From positions 6,827-70,826 of the forward strand of contig JAZUMF010000028.1 of NCBI GenBank assembly GCA_045603485.1: a DNA stretch of 64,000 nt, written 5' to 3'. The DNA is from RGIG5952 sp045603485 (lineage in GTDB: Bacteria; Verrucomicrobiota; Kiritimatiellia; RFP12; JAAYLN01). Under the pieces are notes generated by a model. It made no database searches. It was not told the origin of the DNA and worked only from the letters and a program-made list of their open reading frames with translations. Of this stretch, positions 1 to 8,075 are shown piece after piece. Numbering within the stretch: the first letter of the stretch is position 1; each line of letters opens with the position of its first letter. The position numbers were made by a program, and so were the translations under genes.

Positions 1-1340
1 ATACTATGGAAACCTCTTTCAGAGGTGAGGTAGGCGCAACAGTAAGTCGTAGTGCAAGATTAAACCCTTCCATTGCAATAAGGTGTAATTTCCAAAGAGT
101 TTATATAGGACTGATACCATTTTCTAATGGTTGTTGGGAACATGATACAAATAGCATATCTGTTGTAGCGGAATATGATAATATCGAGCCACCCTTCGTT
201 TGGTATGTTAATGAATGCGTAGTAGAAGACTGGTGTAATGACTATTTACCAAATGGCATTTTGCGGGAATATATAACATCAACAAATGATGTTGATATTC
301 GTTGCGATTGGGGTGTGACAAACAGTTTGCTTAGTTTAACGGCAGAATATAGCATTGGTCTATTCCATTGTTTGCCTAGCACTACAAATATAATTGGAGC
401 TGCATGGCATTCTACTCATAATCCGGAAGACCCGTCAGATCATACTCCATATTACAATATTACCAGTCAAGAGCAATATTCTGAGTATTGCCCAGTAACA
501 TACGAACATACCTATTGCGTGGGCTGGGATCATCAGAAGGTTAATAGTCGCAACTTGCCAGTAATTGAAACGGGCGACGAACGAGATACAAAAACAGACC
601 ATTGCATAGGGGTTGTATGGCATGAGAATGGCTCCATAAATCTTGACTGTTATTTGGCAGAAAGCTACCAATCATATAGGGATAAGGTTGAGTATTTTGT
701 CAATGGGGAGTTTTGTGATGGAAGACTTGAATTTGGAAGTGAACCTAACGAGTTTCATCCAACAGTTTTCAATGTTGAACTACGAAAGAAGGATTCTGGA
801 AATACTTTGGATAGAATGTGGGTTGTTGTGAATGCAAGATGCGAACTTGAAAATTTTGATAATTGGTATAGTGAAAATTCAGATCTTAGCTGGGTCAATA
901 CATTGCCGAAACCATGTGCTAAATTAGAGATTTCTAAAAGTTGGCTTTTGGGTGAAACCGCAACTCCTACAAATCTGATAAACCCAAACTTATGGAAGAA
1001 ACCTATTAAGTTATCTAGCTATTTACATCATGATTCAAAATGGGAAATGAGATCTAAACCTGTAAATAATCATGGCAATCAAGCTTGTTATAATACAAAT
1101 GGATATATTGTTTTAAATGGAATATCTGGTGGAACTGCAGACTTATTTTACGCAGGCAATTGGACTGTTTTTAAACATGTAAGTAATGATGTTGACCCAT
1201 TCCTTAATGCACTTCATCTTGATGGCAATCCTGGTGATACTAAACTATTCAATGGAATTTCAAAACCATGCCTTTATCAAGGCTATTATCTTAATCAATA
1301 CATTGGGCGCCGCCCAATAATTCAACCGGAAGGAGAATAA
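1..1340 (+). CDS. Unknown protein, 5' end probably cut by window edge
   Basis: The reading frame is open from the first bases of the window; the first ATG is at 6 and gives 444 residues, but no stop precedes it and there is no signal peptide, so the true N-terminus probably lies outside the window. The product is rich in Trp, Tyr, Cys and Asn and reads like an extracellular beta-rich protein (for example the Cys at the CWEHD, ECVVEDWC and CVGWDH segments), but I recognise no family. Its stop at 1338-1340 is followed 4 nt later by the next start, and that gene's ribosome-binding site (GGAAGGAG) lies inside this gene's end, so the two are probably co-transcribed. Function unknown. Confidence 0.6.
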   Translation, partial: TMETSFRGEVGATVSRSARLNPSIAIRCNFQRVYIGLIPFSNGCWEHDTNSISVVAEYDNIEPPFVWYVNECVVEDWCNDYLPNGILREYITSTNDVDIRCDWGVTNSLLSLTAEYSIGLFHCLPSTTNIIGAAWHSTHNPEDPSDHTPYYNITSQEQYSEYCPVTYEHTYCVGWDHQKVNSRNLPVIETGDERDTKTDHCIGVVWHENGSINLDCYLAESYQSYRDKVEYFVNGEFCDGRLEFGSEPNEFHPTVFNVELRKKDSGNTLDRMWVVVNARCELENFDNWYSENSDLSWVNTLPKPCAKLEISKSWLLGETATPTNLINPNLWKKPIKLSSYLHHDSKWEMRSKPVNNHGNQACYNTNGYIVLNGISGGTADLFYAGNWTVFKHVSNDVDPFLNALHLDGNPGDTKLFNGISKPCLYQGYYLNQYIGRRPIIQPEGE

Positions 1341-1344
1341 AGCA

Positions 1345-2103
1345 ATGAAATGTATGTATGTTGTAATTGGGGTATTTTGCTTTTTATTGGCACAGCCAAT
1401 ATTTGCAAAAAATTTTATAACAATTTCGGCAACAAATGCAGTTGTCCTCAATTTTGACAGTAATATTACCCCAGAAGTTAGAAGTGCAATTAGTAACGAT
1501 TTCAATATCTGTTATAACCTATCTGCAAAGAGGGTGAAGTTTGTACATTACAATTATTACCCTACAAATCATTTTGGAATGGTTGGCTTATGGAAGCCAT
1601 ATTCAGCATTTAATTTCATGAGCAAACTAGGTCCAAGTTTGCCATCACAAAGCATATTAACTAATGGCTCCTTCGTGATTGACATTTCTTATGCTTTTGC
1701 GACAAACTATCAACGCCATATTGAAAGCACAATGGCATATTCCAATGAGATTGCTTTAGCATATACATTTATTGAATCTATTTCACCGACAAATCTGGCT
1801 AAAATGTCAGTAAAAAAATTAAAGGCATTGGATCTCTGGAAGGAAGCTCCTCCCGGGAAACTTCCTTCTTATTTTGATGCTGAGGAGGCGATTGAATATT
1901 TAAAAAATAGACACATAGTCGCACCACCGCGAATGTCTTTCTATCTCTGGCAATGTGGACCTAAAGGCAATTCTACCTATCTTTGGTGTGTTGTGCCTGA
2001 ATTTCAGGGTGAAAGGAATGTCTCGGCAAATTTAATGATATTCTACCAAAATCGATGGTGGCTTTCTTCTTGGCCTCTTCAAGAGGGTGAACAGCAGTGG
2101 TAA
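1345..2103 (+). CDS. Secreted unknown protein (paralogue of the next gene)
   Basis: 252 residues starting at an ATG preceded by GGAAGGAG. Residues 1-21 form a typical Sec signal peptide (hydrophobic stretch ending in IFAK), so the protein is probably exported. The rest matches no family I know. It shares layout with the gene at 2220: an ITI-S start after the signal peptide, a central NGSFVIDI motif (NGSYRIDI in the neighbour) and a following TNL-rich helix. The two are probably distant paralogues. The C-terminus ends in a Trp-rich strand. It probably belongs to an operon with the gene at 1-1340. Confidence 0.7.
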   Translation: MKCMYVVIGVFCFLLAQPIFAKNFITISATNAVVLNFDSNITPEVRSAISNDFNICYNLSAKRVKFVHYNYYPTNHFGMVGLWKPYSAFNFMSKLGPSLPSQSILTNGSFVIDISYAFATNYQRHIESTMAYSNEIALAYTFIESISPTNLAKMSVKKLKALDLWKEAPPGKLPSYFDAEEAIEYLKNRHIVAPPRMSFYLWQCGPKGNSTYLWCVVPEFQGERNVSANLMIFYQNRWWLSSWPLQEGEQQW

Positions 2104-2148
2104 TTGCAATTAAGTTGCGATGATAATCCACTAATGGATAAATAAGGA

Positions 2149-2179
2149 TGCCGATGCCTATCTTGACAGGCGATCGGCA
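2149..2179 (+). other. Strong stem-loop in leader of gene 2220
   Basis: TGCCGAT (2149-2155) pairs with ATCGGCA (2173-2179), and GCCT (2156-2159) pairs with AGGC (2168-2171) with G2172 bulged. There is no U-run after it, so it is not a standard terminator. It lies 41 nt before the start at 2220 and may stabilise or attenuate the message. Confidence 0.5.
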
Positions 2180-2219
2180 ATACCAACAGGGGTACAATAA
2201 AACACCAACAAGAGTAAAA

Positions 2220-2939
2220 ATGAAAAAGACCACGATTATCTTAACTTGTGCAGCATTAGTTTGCGCCCATATTTTATATGGTGATAATATTACGATTGGA
2301 AGCAAAAGCTATCCATCGCAGTTTGATGATACTTCTTTGTCGGGAGATATGCAAAGAGTAATTTGTTCTGACCTGTCAAGGTACTTGTCTTACAGTCCTT
2401 ACCTTGATATGCTTTTTGATATGTCAGAGCAAGGGAATGAATATCCGCTTAGGCCTATAGGTAATGCTCCCCATGCTAGAAATGTGCTTGATAATGTTAA
2501 ACTTGTTAAATTATCTAACGGGAGTTATCGCATTGATATTGCGAAGGATTTAACCGATTATTATCGTGAAATTCTTAAAGATAATCCTAATGCATCAACT
2601 CAAATATTGAATGCCGTGAATTTTATTTCAAGCTTTAATTCCGGGACTGCAACCAATTTGTCTCTTTCTGAGAAGTGTCGCTTATTTAGAACAACAGCTT
2701 CTCCTGCTATCCCAACGCAAGGTGAAGAAATATCTTCTGGGCTGCAATCATATTGGTGCACTCGGAAATATTCACTTCCGGCTATTATCGATTGGCACAA
2801 TCAACCAATATGGAAAGAGCATCCTTCAATAGTGATAATACCTGTTCGAGTCAGGTCTTCTAAAACTAAAGGTGTTTTAGAGTCGAATACTCATTTTCTT
2901 GGCTCAATTTCAAATGAGTGTTTTTTTATTGCATTGTAA
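2220..2939 (+). CDS. Secreted unknown protein (paralogue of gene 1345)
   Basis: The chosen start is the ATG at 2220, which gives 239 residues with a clean signal peptide (MKKTTIILTCAALVCAHILYG); the frame stays open upstream to an ATG at 2148, but that would place a strong hairpin and a charged tail before the signal peptide. No known family. The NGSYRIDI motif and the order of segments resemble the preceding secreted protein. The last ~20 residues are odd: they are encoded across an inverted repeat followed by seven T (2889-2927) that looks like an intrinsic terminator, and a TAG lies in another frame at 2879. The 3' end may therefore have been altered by a frameshift. Confidence 0.65.
   Translation: MKKTTIILTCAALVCAHILYGDNITIGSKSYPSQFDDTSLSGDMQRVICSDLSRYLSYSPYLDMLFDMSEQGNEYPLRPIGNAPHARNVLDNVKLVKLSNGSYRIDIAKDLTDYYREILKDNPNASTQILNAVNFISSFNSGTATNLSLSEKCRLFRTTASPAIPTQGEEISSGLQSYWCTRKYSLPAIIDWHNQPIWKEHPSIVIIPVRVRSSKTKGVLESNTHFLGSISNECFFIAL
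2889..2927 (+). terminator. Terminator-like hairpin inside the 3' end of gene 2220
   Basis: ACTCATTT (2889-2896) pairs perfectly with AAATGAGT (2912-2919), followed by G and TTTTTTT (2921-2927). It falls 10 nt before the stop codon of the coding frame, which is an unusual position. Confidence 0.45.
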
Positions 2940-2988
2940 GCAAATGATATGCGGTTTTTCGGGATTGCTCTTTTGCCTTTTTGCATCA

Positions 2989-3678
2989 TTATGAAAAATG
3001 TCTAATGACAAGCGATGCAAGAGCCATTCCGAATGATGCTGTGACCGGCATAATCGAGCCTCTCTCGAGAATGTTTAGTGGAGTCTCCAGAGAGTGTACG
3101 CAAGGAAAGGCGGGGATTGTTCCAATCTCATCTTTTCTGAGGCGTTGACGCAATGCTCTTGCAAGGCCGTCTCCACCGATTGAAGGAAAGTTTGATATAC
3201 GCATCATCGTCGGGTCTGTGCGAAGTGCAGCTCCCATTGAAGAGAAGAGCGGTATATTGAGATTTGTTGCGCTGCGGATTAGATGAGCCTTGTCAGCGAC
3301 CGAATCAATCGCGTCGACAATGCAGTCAAATTTGCAAAGGCTCTCTCCCTGAAATTGCACAGCGTTAGATGTGTATCGTGCCTCAATGGCAGTTATTTCG
3401 GCATCTTGATTTATCTGAAGAAGTCTATCGCGAAGGGCATAAACCTTGGCAATGCCGATTGTCTCAACCGTTGCGGGAAGTTGTCTGTTGAGATTGGAAG
3501 GGGCGACCTTATCGTCGTCAACGATTGTCAGTTTGCCAAGTCCTGTTCTGATAAGTGCCTCTGCACACCAGCTGCCAACGCCTCCGACGCCAAAGATAAT
3601 AACATGACCCTTGGCAAGGCGCGCCATTGCAGCTTCGCCTAAAAGAGATTTGCTTCTGTCAAAGGAACCGTCAATCAT
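2989..3678 (-). CDS. tcdA: tRNA threonylcarbamoyladenosine dehydratase (TcdA/CsdL)
   Basis: E1/ThiF/MoeB-type ATP-dependent enzyme that, in the TcdA family, cyclises t6A at position 37 of ANN-decoding tRNAs to ct6A. Starting at the ATG at 3678 gives 229 residues, slightly shorter than the E. coli enzyme (268). The nucleotide-binding GVGGVGSW motif is at ~30-37, followed by the SNLNRQ ATP-contact segment, VDAIDSV, and a C-terminal ASFGMALAS stretch typical of TcdA. The ATG at 3678 is preferred because it has GGAG upstream and removes overlap with the SDR gene, whose stop is 7 nt upstream; an in-frame start at 3711 is possible. Probably translated from the same message as the SDR. Confidence 0.85.
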   Translation of the reverse strand: MIDGSFDRSKSLLGEAAMARLAKGHVIIFGVGGVGSWCAEALIRTGLGKLTIVDDDKVAPSNLNRQLPATVETIGIAKVYALRDRLLQINQDAEITAIEARYTSNAVQFQGESLCKFDCIVDAIDSVADKAHLIRSATNLNIPLFSSMGAALRTDPTMMRISNFPSIGGDGLARALRQRLRKDEIGTIPAFPCVHSLETPLNILERGSIMPVTASFGMALASLVIRHFS

Positions 3679-3685
3679 AGTTTGC

Positions 3686-4483
3686 CTACTTCTCCGTATC
3701 GCGATTGTCACCGTTTTTTTCCGGGAGCAAAGATGATATGATTTCGGCTATACGCCAATGGAGGGTCGAAAGCCACCATGTCGGAAACCGCATTTGCCAA
3801 GGGAAGGCGATAAGCCCGATATTTTTCAAAACGCGATTTATTATGATTGTTGCCGCCTTGTCTGCCTCCATGAAGAATGGCATCGGGCAGGTGTTGCGGT
3901 CGGTTATCCGCGACCTGACGAACCCCGGGCAGATGACATTGACGGCAATGCCATCACGCTTTAGCATACCGCGAAGTGAAAGACCCCAGGTCTTTACCGC
4001 CGCCTTTGTTGCCGAATAGGCTGGGCAGGTGGAGAGAGGGGCGTATGCCGCCATCGACGCGGTAAGGGCAATCTGGCGTCTTTTGCGATTAGATGGGCTT
4101 TCTTTGAATATGTCGATTACAGGCAAGACGGTGTTTAGACATCCGCCAATATTGACATCAAAGGTCTTGCGGATATTTGGTGTATTTTCCTTACCCGTTG
4201 CAATGCCCGCATTTGCAAAGACAATTTCAAGAGGTGCGATCGCGTCACACCGGGAAATCCAACTTGCCGTTGAATCTTTATCGGCGACATCGATTATTTC
4301 GTGATAGACCTTTTCACATCCCAAGGCCTTGCACCGATTCGCGATAGCGTCAAGTCTTTCCCGATTGCGTCCGCAAAGGAAGAGTGCTGTGGCTCCACGG
4401 CGTGCCGCTGTGATGGCAAGAGCTTCGCCGATACCGCTGGAGGCTCCTGTTATCAATATGTTGTATTGTAGGTCTCTCTTCAT
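3686..4483 (-). CDS. Short-chain dehydrogenase/reductase (SDR)
   Basis: 265-residue classical SDR with a Rossmann fold. It has the cofactor motif TGASSGIG (~13-20), a CGRNRERL segment after beta-2 that suggests NADP(H) preference, FANAG, a TASMAAY catalytic Ser region, and the YSATK Tyr/Lys pair (~160). A Trp-rich hydrophobic tail (~225-250) may contact the membrane, as in some YqjQ/DltE-type members; the substrate is unknown. First gene of a two-gene minus-strand unit with tcdA. A TATAAT at 4499-4494 sits only 10 nt ahead of the ATG and no Shine-Dalgarno is visible, so the message may be leaderless. Confidence 0.85.
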   Translation of the reverse strand: MKRDLQYNILITGASSGIGEALAITAARRGATALFLCGRNRERLDAIANRCKALGCEKVYHEIIDVADKDSTASWISRCDAIAPLEIVFANAGIATGKENTPNIRKTFDVNIGGCLNTVLPVIDIFKESPSNRKRRQIALTASMAAYAPLSTCPAYSATKAAVKTWGLSLRGMLKRDGIAVNVICPGFVRSRITDRNTCPMPFFMEADKAATIIINRVLKNIGLIAFPWQMRFPTWWLSTLHWRIAEIISSLLPEKNGDNRDTEK

Positions 4484-4493
4484 TTCAATATCA

Positions 4494-4523
4494 ATTATAT
4501 CAATAATATGATAGAATTGTCAT
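4494..4523 (-). promoter_or_regulatory. Promoter of SDR-tcdA unit, apparently leaderless
   Basis: Reading the minus strand: ATGACA (4523-4518, one mismatch to TTGACA), 18-nt spacer, TATAAT (4499-4494), then 10 nt to the ATG at 4483. The expected transcription start falls about 3-4 nt before the ATG. Confidence 0.5.
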
Positions 4524-4544
4524 ATAAAAACGAGGTGTGTATTT

Positions 4545-6776
4545 ATGAGTGAAAACAAGATTGCAGGTCAGGATTTTCCCGTTTGGCAGTTTCCGTTAAA
4601 CCGTCCTCATGTCGGTATTAAGCTGGGAAATACGAGAAACGGTCTTCTCGTGTGGGGCGGTGAAAATAAGCTTCAACTCTCAATGGGGTTGAATGATTTG
4701 TGGGATCATGACGGCGGTACGGAGTGGCACGAAGGGCAATCCTATGGTGCAATCCGTTCAGCCCTTGAAGCAAATGACGAGGCGGCACTTCGTGAAATAT
4801 TCAAGCCGACCGAAAAGACGCCTCAGCTGTGTCCTCTCGGCCGCGTTACTTTAGTATTCCCAAAAAATGCAATTATCACCTCTGCAAAGCTTGATATCTA
4901 CAAGGCGATGTTGACGGTAAGCGTCCGTAAGGGCGGCAATCTCTTTGCCGTCCGCCTCGGCGTTGAGTATAAGTCAGGCACAGTCTTTGTCTCTTTGCCA
5001 AAGGGACTTTCGGCAAGTCACAAGATACTTGATGCTTACGAGCAGCCTAAAAATACCGAGACCTTTGTAAAGCGCGGCTTTTCAAAGCCCGCAGTCTACG
5101 ATTGCGGTTTTGAGCAGGCAATGCCCCATGACCCTGCCGTTGGCTTTGCCTGTGTAGTTAAAGGCGCAGGTCTTTTTGTTGCGACCGCGCGCGCTCCTGA
5201 AGGTGAAGCGTATGCGGCTGCTCTTGCCAAGGGAAACGATGCGGCTGCCAAAGGCTTTGCGGCTCTAGCAGCAAGCACAGCAAAGAGATGGAAAGAATAT
5301 TGGCTTGCAGTGCCGAAAGTTTCTCTTCCAAACCCAACCTTGCAAACGGCTTTTGATTACGGAATGTATCAGTTTGGCGTTGCTACAGATGCTGCCTTTG
5401 ATACTATGGTTGCCCCGCTTCAAGGGCCTTGGTATGCCGATGATGTCTTCCCTCCATGGGGAGGCGATTATCACTTCAACATCAATTTGCAGGAATACTA
5501 TTGGCCCGCATATCACGGAAATCGGTTGGAGCATTTGCGCCCCGTTTTCAATTTACTCAAGGCATGGATGCCGAAACTTAGACGCAATGCGGAAGTCTTT
5601 GTCGGTATCAAAGACGGCGTCATGCTCCCCCATGCCGTTGATGATACAGGCAGAGTAATGACTGCCGGCTTTTGGACGGGCATGATGGATCATGGCTCAA
5701 CTATGTGGATGGCCGACCTGATGTGGCGCTATTACGAATTTGGCGGCATTGGCGGCAAGAAGTTTTTGCGCGAAGAAGCTATGCCATTTATGGAGGGCGC
5801 ATTCAATGTCTTCTGGGCAATGCTCGAAGAAGATAAAGACGGCAAGTTATCACTTCCGGTCGGCCCATCTCCCGAATACCGAGGTAGCCACCTAAACGCA
5901 TGGGGGCGCAATGCGTCATTCCAGCTAGCAGCCGCTCATCGCCTTACGGCAAACTTGATTTCAGCCGCTGCGGCACTTGGTATTGAGGCAGATGAGCGTT
6001 GGCTTAAACTCCGCAAGGATTTACCTTTGGCATCAATCGTTAATGACCCGAATTTGTGTGGCGTACAAATCGGTCTTTGGGATGGTCTTGCGATAGAATA
6101 TTCGCACCGTCACCATTCGCACTTGGCGGGTATCTTCCCCTTTGATACCCTCGATTTTGACGATCCCGAATGGAATAATATTATCGGGCGCAGTCTCAAC
6201 CGTTGGCTCCATTTCGGCATGGCGCAATGGTCAGGCTGGTGCGTTCCATGGGCATCGATTATAAGCACACGCGTCGGCAACTCCGAAGCGGCAGAGTTTA
6301 TCTTAGAGTATTGGGATCGCTTCTTTGTAAACGAAGGCCGCGGAACATTGCACGATTGCCATATCCCTGGTGTCAATCTGATGGGACGCTCATCGTTTGA
6401 TAGGAGTCTCAATAGAGATATTATCCAATTTGACGCTGCAGGAGGCGCAGTAGAGGCGATTTATGAGATGCTTTGCCATGAGCGTCAAGGTGTTACATAT
6501 ATCTTCCGCGGAGCGCCAATGCGTTGGCTTGATGTCTCCTTCAAAGGGATTCGTTCAACCGACGGCATTTTGGTTTCGGCAAGCCGCAAAAACGGCAAGA
6601 TTGCGAATGTCTCCCTTGAAGCCTCTACGCGTGGAACAGCATTCCGTCTGGCAAATCCATGGAGTGACGCAACTGTAGCAGTTGTCCGTAATGGCAAGAT
6701 AACGAAAATTCCATCTGCAAAAATATTGGAAATTAAACTTGCCAAGGGCGAAACGGTAAAGCTGCGCCCCTGTTAA
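4545..6776 (+). CDS. GH95-like glycoside hydrolase (putative alpha-L-fucosidase/galactosidase type)
   Basis: 743 residues, no signal peptide, preceded by GAGG. N-terminal beta-sandwich (~1-240) and (alpha/alpha)6 catalytic barrel (~260-660) resembling GH95, the 1,2-alpha-L-fucosidase family. Visible family hallmarks: LQGPWYADDVFPPWGGDY then FNIN (~311-314; the two Asn match the activating Asn pair of the Bifidobacterium AfcA enzyme), EYYWPA, SPEY (~443, candidate general acid Glu), HRHHSHLAGIFP (~516-527) and IIQFDAAGG (~628; candidate Asp of the DGN-type motif). The sequence is divergent, so substrate is uncertain and another (alpha/alpha)6 family is possible. Cytoplasmic location would imply it acts on imported oligosaccharides. 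Transcribed divergently from the SDR-tcdA unit across a 61-bp gap. Confidence 0.7.
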   Translation: MSENKIAGQDFPVWQFPLNRPHVGIKLGNTRNGLLVWGGENKLQLSMGLNDLWDHDGGTEWHEGQSYGAIRSALEANDEAALREIFKPTEKTPQLCPLGRVTLVFPKNAIITSAKLDIYKAMLTVSVRKGGNLFAVRLGVEYKSGTVFVSLPKGLSASHKILDAYEQPKNTETFVKRGFSKPAVYDCGFEQAMPHDPAVGFACVVKGAGLFVATARAPEGEAYAAALAKGNDAAAKGFAALAASTAKRWKEYWLAVPKVSLPNPTLQTAFDYGMYQFGVATDAAFDTMVAPLQGPWYADDVFPPWGGDYHFNINLQEYYWPAYHGNRLEHLRPVFNLLKAWMPKLRRNAEVFVGIKDGVMLPHAVDDTGRVMTAGFWTGMMDHGSTMWMADLMWRYYEFGGIGGKKFLREEAMPFMEGAFNVFWAMLEEDKDGKLSLPVGPSPEYRGSHLNAWGRNASFQLAAAHRLTANLISAAAALGIEADERWLKLRKDLPLASIVNDPNLCGVQIGLWDGLAIEYSHRHHSHLAGIFPFDTLDFDDPEWNNIIGRSLNRWLHFGMAQWSGWCVPWASIISTRVGNSEAAEFILEYWDRFFVNEGRGTLHDCHIPGVNLMGRSSFDRSLNRDIIQFDAAGGAVEAIYEMLCHERQGVTYIFRGAPMRWLDVSFKGIRSTDGILVSASRKNGKIANVSLEASTRGTAFRLANPWSDATVAVVRNGKITKIPSAKILEIKLAKGETVKLRPC

Positions 6777-7308
6777 ACCAATATCGCCAGCACATTGCCA
6801 ATATCAAGACGGCGGTCGGAACGGTGAAGAATTGACTAAGAAATACACGAAACTCTTTTAGGTGCAGAGGAGATGGTTCCTGTTTTGGATTATCGCCATC
6901 TCCTAAACTCCATTTGAAAATGGTATGGCATTTCCTGCATAAGGGAAAAATATTCCAATTCTATTAATATTTATTAAAATGATATTGTTAGTGACAATAA
7001 TTTTCATTTTTGCGGCAAAATAGCGAATATTTTGCGATAATACTAATTTTATTAATTTCTATTAATTTTTATTATTTTAATAGAAATGAGTTGATTTTAG
7101 AGTCGGTAACATGTATACGACGGAACGAGAAGGACTGTCCCTTAAAAAGTTTGACCACATAAAACGCAGAGGACACAGAGATTTTGTAAAAATAGTAGTA
7201 GTAAAAAGTTTTATCGCAGAGTCGCAGAGGCGCAAATATGTATTGCGTCAATAGCGAAAGTGAAAAAAATATTTTGGATGATGTGAAAAGGAAAATGGAA
7301 ATCTAGCA
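6777..7308. other. 532-bp gap rich in inverted repeats, no gene
   Basis: No credible coding frame. It holds a 9-bp hairpin just after the glycosidase (AGGAGATGG 6868-6876 with CCATCTCCT 6896-6904), then a strongly AT-rich stretch with three inverted repeats: TATTGT/ACAATA (~6983-6999), GCAAAATA 7015-7022 / TATTTTGC 7028-7035, and TTTCTATTAA 7056-7065 / TTAATAGAAA 7077-7086. After that come short CGCAGAG-type repeats (7165-7235) commonly seen around mobile-element debris. Confidence 0.6.
7176..7200 (+). repeat. Left copy of a repeat flanking the IS110 relic
   Basis: CAGAGATTTTGT (7176-7187) followed by ATAGTAGTA (7192-7200); the same two words recur in the same orientation at 7862-7883, on the other side of the transposase relic. 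Confidence 0.5.
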
Positions 7309-7572
7309 CTAGTGAGAACTAATGCGATGTTCGTCCAATCTGATTTTTAGCATTCTTGAATTAGTGGATGCCTCTATGATGACGATTGAATCAAGAGGAA
7401 CATGTCTCTCAAAGGTCTTTTTCATTGCATTTATTTCACATGATTTTATCTCACTGTGAAGTATAGGATGCCAAGGATCGGTTCCATCCCAAATTGAAAT
7501 GGCTAGTTTCCTTGAATGAGCATCAACACCAACTATGTATGTTGGTCGTACTTGCGACTTTTCGTTCATCAT
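7309..7572 (-). pseudogene. IS110-family transposase, N-terminal remnant
   Basis: 87 residues from the ATG at 7572. The start matches the RuvC-like DEDD nuclease domain of IS110 transposases: a YIVGVDAHSRKLAISIW strand carrying the first catalytic Asp, and DSIVIIEASTNS carrying the Glu. IS110 transposases are usually more than 300 residues and end in a serine-containing Transposase_20 domain; here the frame stops at 7309-7311 and nothing downstream restores it, so this is a truncated relic. The open frame upstream to 7680 runs through the hairpin region and is not thought to be coding. Any activity would need a complete copy elsewhere. Confidence 0.7.
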
Positions 7573-7635
7573 GTTATCCTTTCGGATGCTGTCACGTATT
7601 GGAGTAGGCGGTTGCTGCAAGGTTGCATACAAATA

Positions 7636-7837
7636 TCCGGGGTCTTTCGCCCCAAGCAGGTGGTTTCCGCCGGCACTCAAACAGAGAGTCGAGTATGGGC
7701 CTTACGGCTTGACTCATGTGCCTCCTCGAGTGTCTCCCATGCGCACAGCAAGTGGTTACCATGCACCTGCTGTTCCGTATCATACTCCAATCGTGACAGA
7801 CTTTTCAACCCCGAATTTGTTCCTGCCTTCAGGAACA
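7636..7837 (-). ncRNA. Candidate IS110 bridge-RNA-like structured leader
   Basis: This is the non-coding strip immediately upstream of the transposase start, where IS110 elements encode their bridge RNA. On the minus strand it can form: TGTTCCTG/CAGGAACA (7837-7818, tetraloop); a 10-bp stem pairing 7773-7764 with 7754-7745 (one G-U); a two-part stem with an internal loop, outer CACTC (7732-7728) with GAGTG (7678-7674), inner GAGTC (7715-7711) with GACTC (7690-7686), capped by GCC-GUAA-GGC (7708-7699); and GGGG-CGAAAGA-CCCC near 7638-7652. A stem interrupted by an internal loop is the hallmark of bridge-RNA guide loops. Transcription is not shown. Confidence 0.45.
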
Positions 7838-7861
7838 CGCAATATATTACCAACAGAGAGG

Positions 7862-7883
7862 CAGAGATTTTGTGATAGTAGTA
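7862..7883 (+). repeat. Right copy of a repeat flanking the IS110 relic
   Basis: CAGAGATTTTGT (7862-7873) and ATAGTAGTA (7875-7883), the same words as at 7176-7200 in direct orientation, about 690 bp apart. Confidence 0.5.
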
Positions 7884-8075
7884 TTGAGGACTTGATGGCT
7901 ATTCGGTGGTTTGGTGGTCACAAAATGAGATTACGGTGCGGAACAATATCGTGTTGATGTGATGATATGATTGTTTTAGGTGAGATGGGATGGAATTTGA
8001 AGTTGGGGAATTTAAGGGTGAGATTTTAATTGTGGCAGGGTATGATTGTGATGGTGAGTGTGATTGCTTGGCACT
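7884..8075. other. Non-coding G/T-rich stretch
   Basis: A purine/T-rich strip between the IS110 relic region and the 3' end of the amidase gene. I see no gene, hairpin with a U-run, or repeat family in it. Confidence 0.5.

Noticed and set aside
2100..2200. Possible integron attC site between the small secreted genes
   Set aside because: There is a strong hairpin but no RYYYAAC/GTTRRRY end boxes, and no integrase in the window.
7573..7680. Longer N-terminus for the IS110 relic, starting at 7680
   Set aside because: The extra residues translate the hairpin-rich leader; the IS110 domain begins right after the ATG at 7572.
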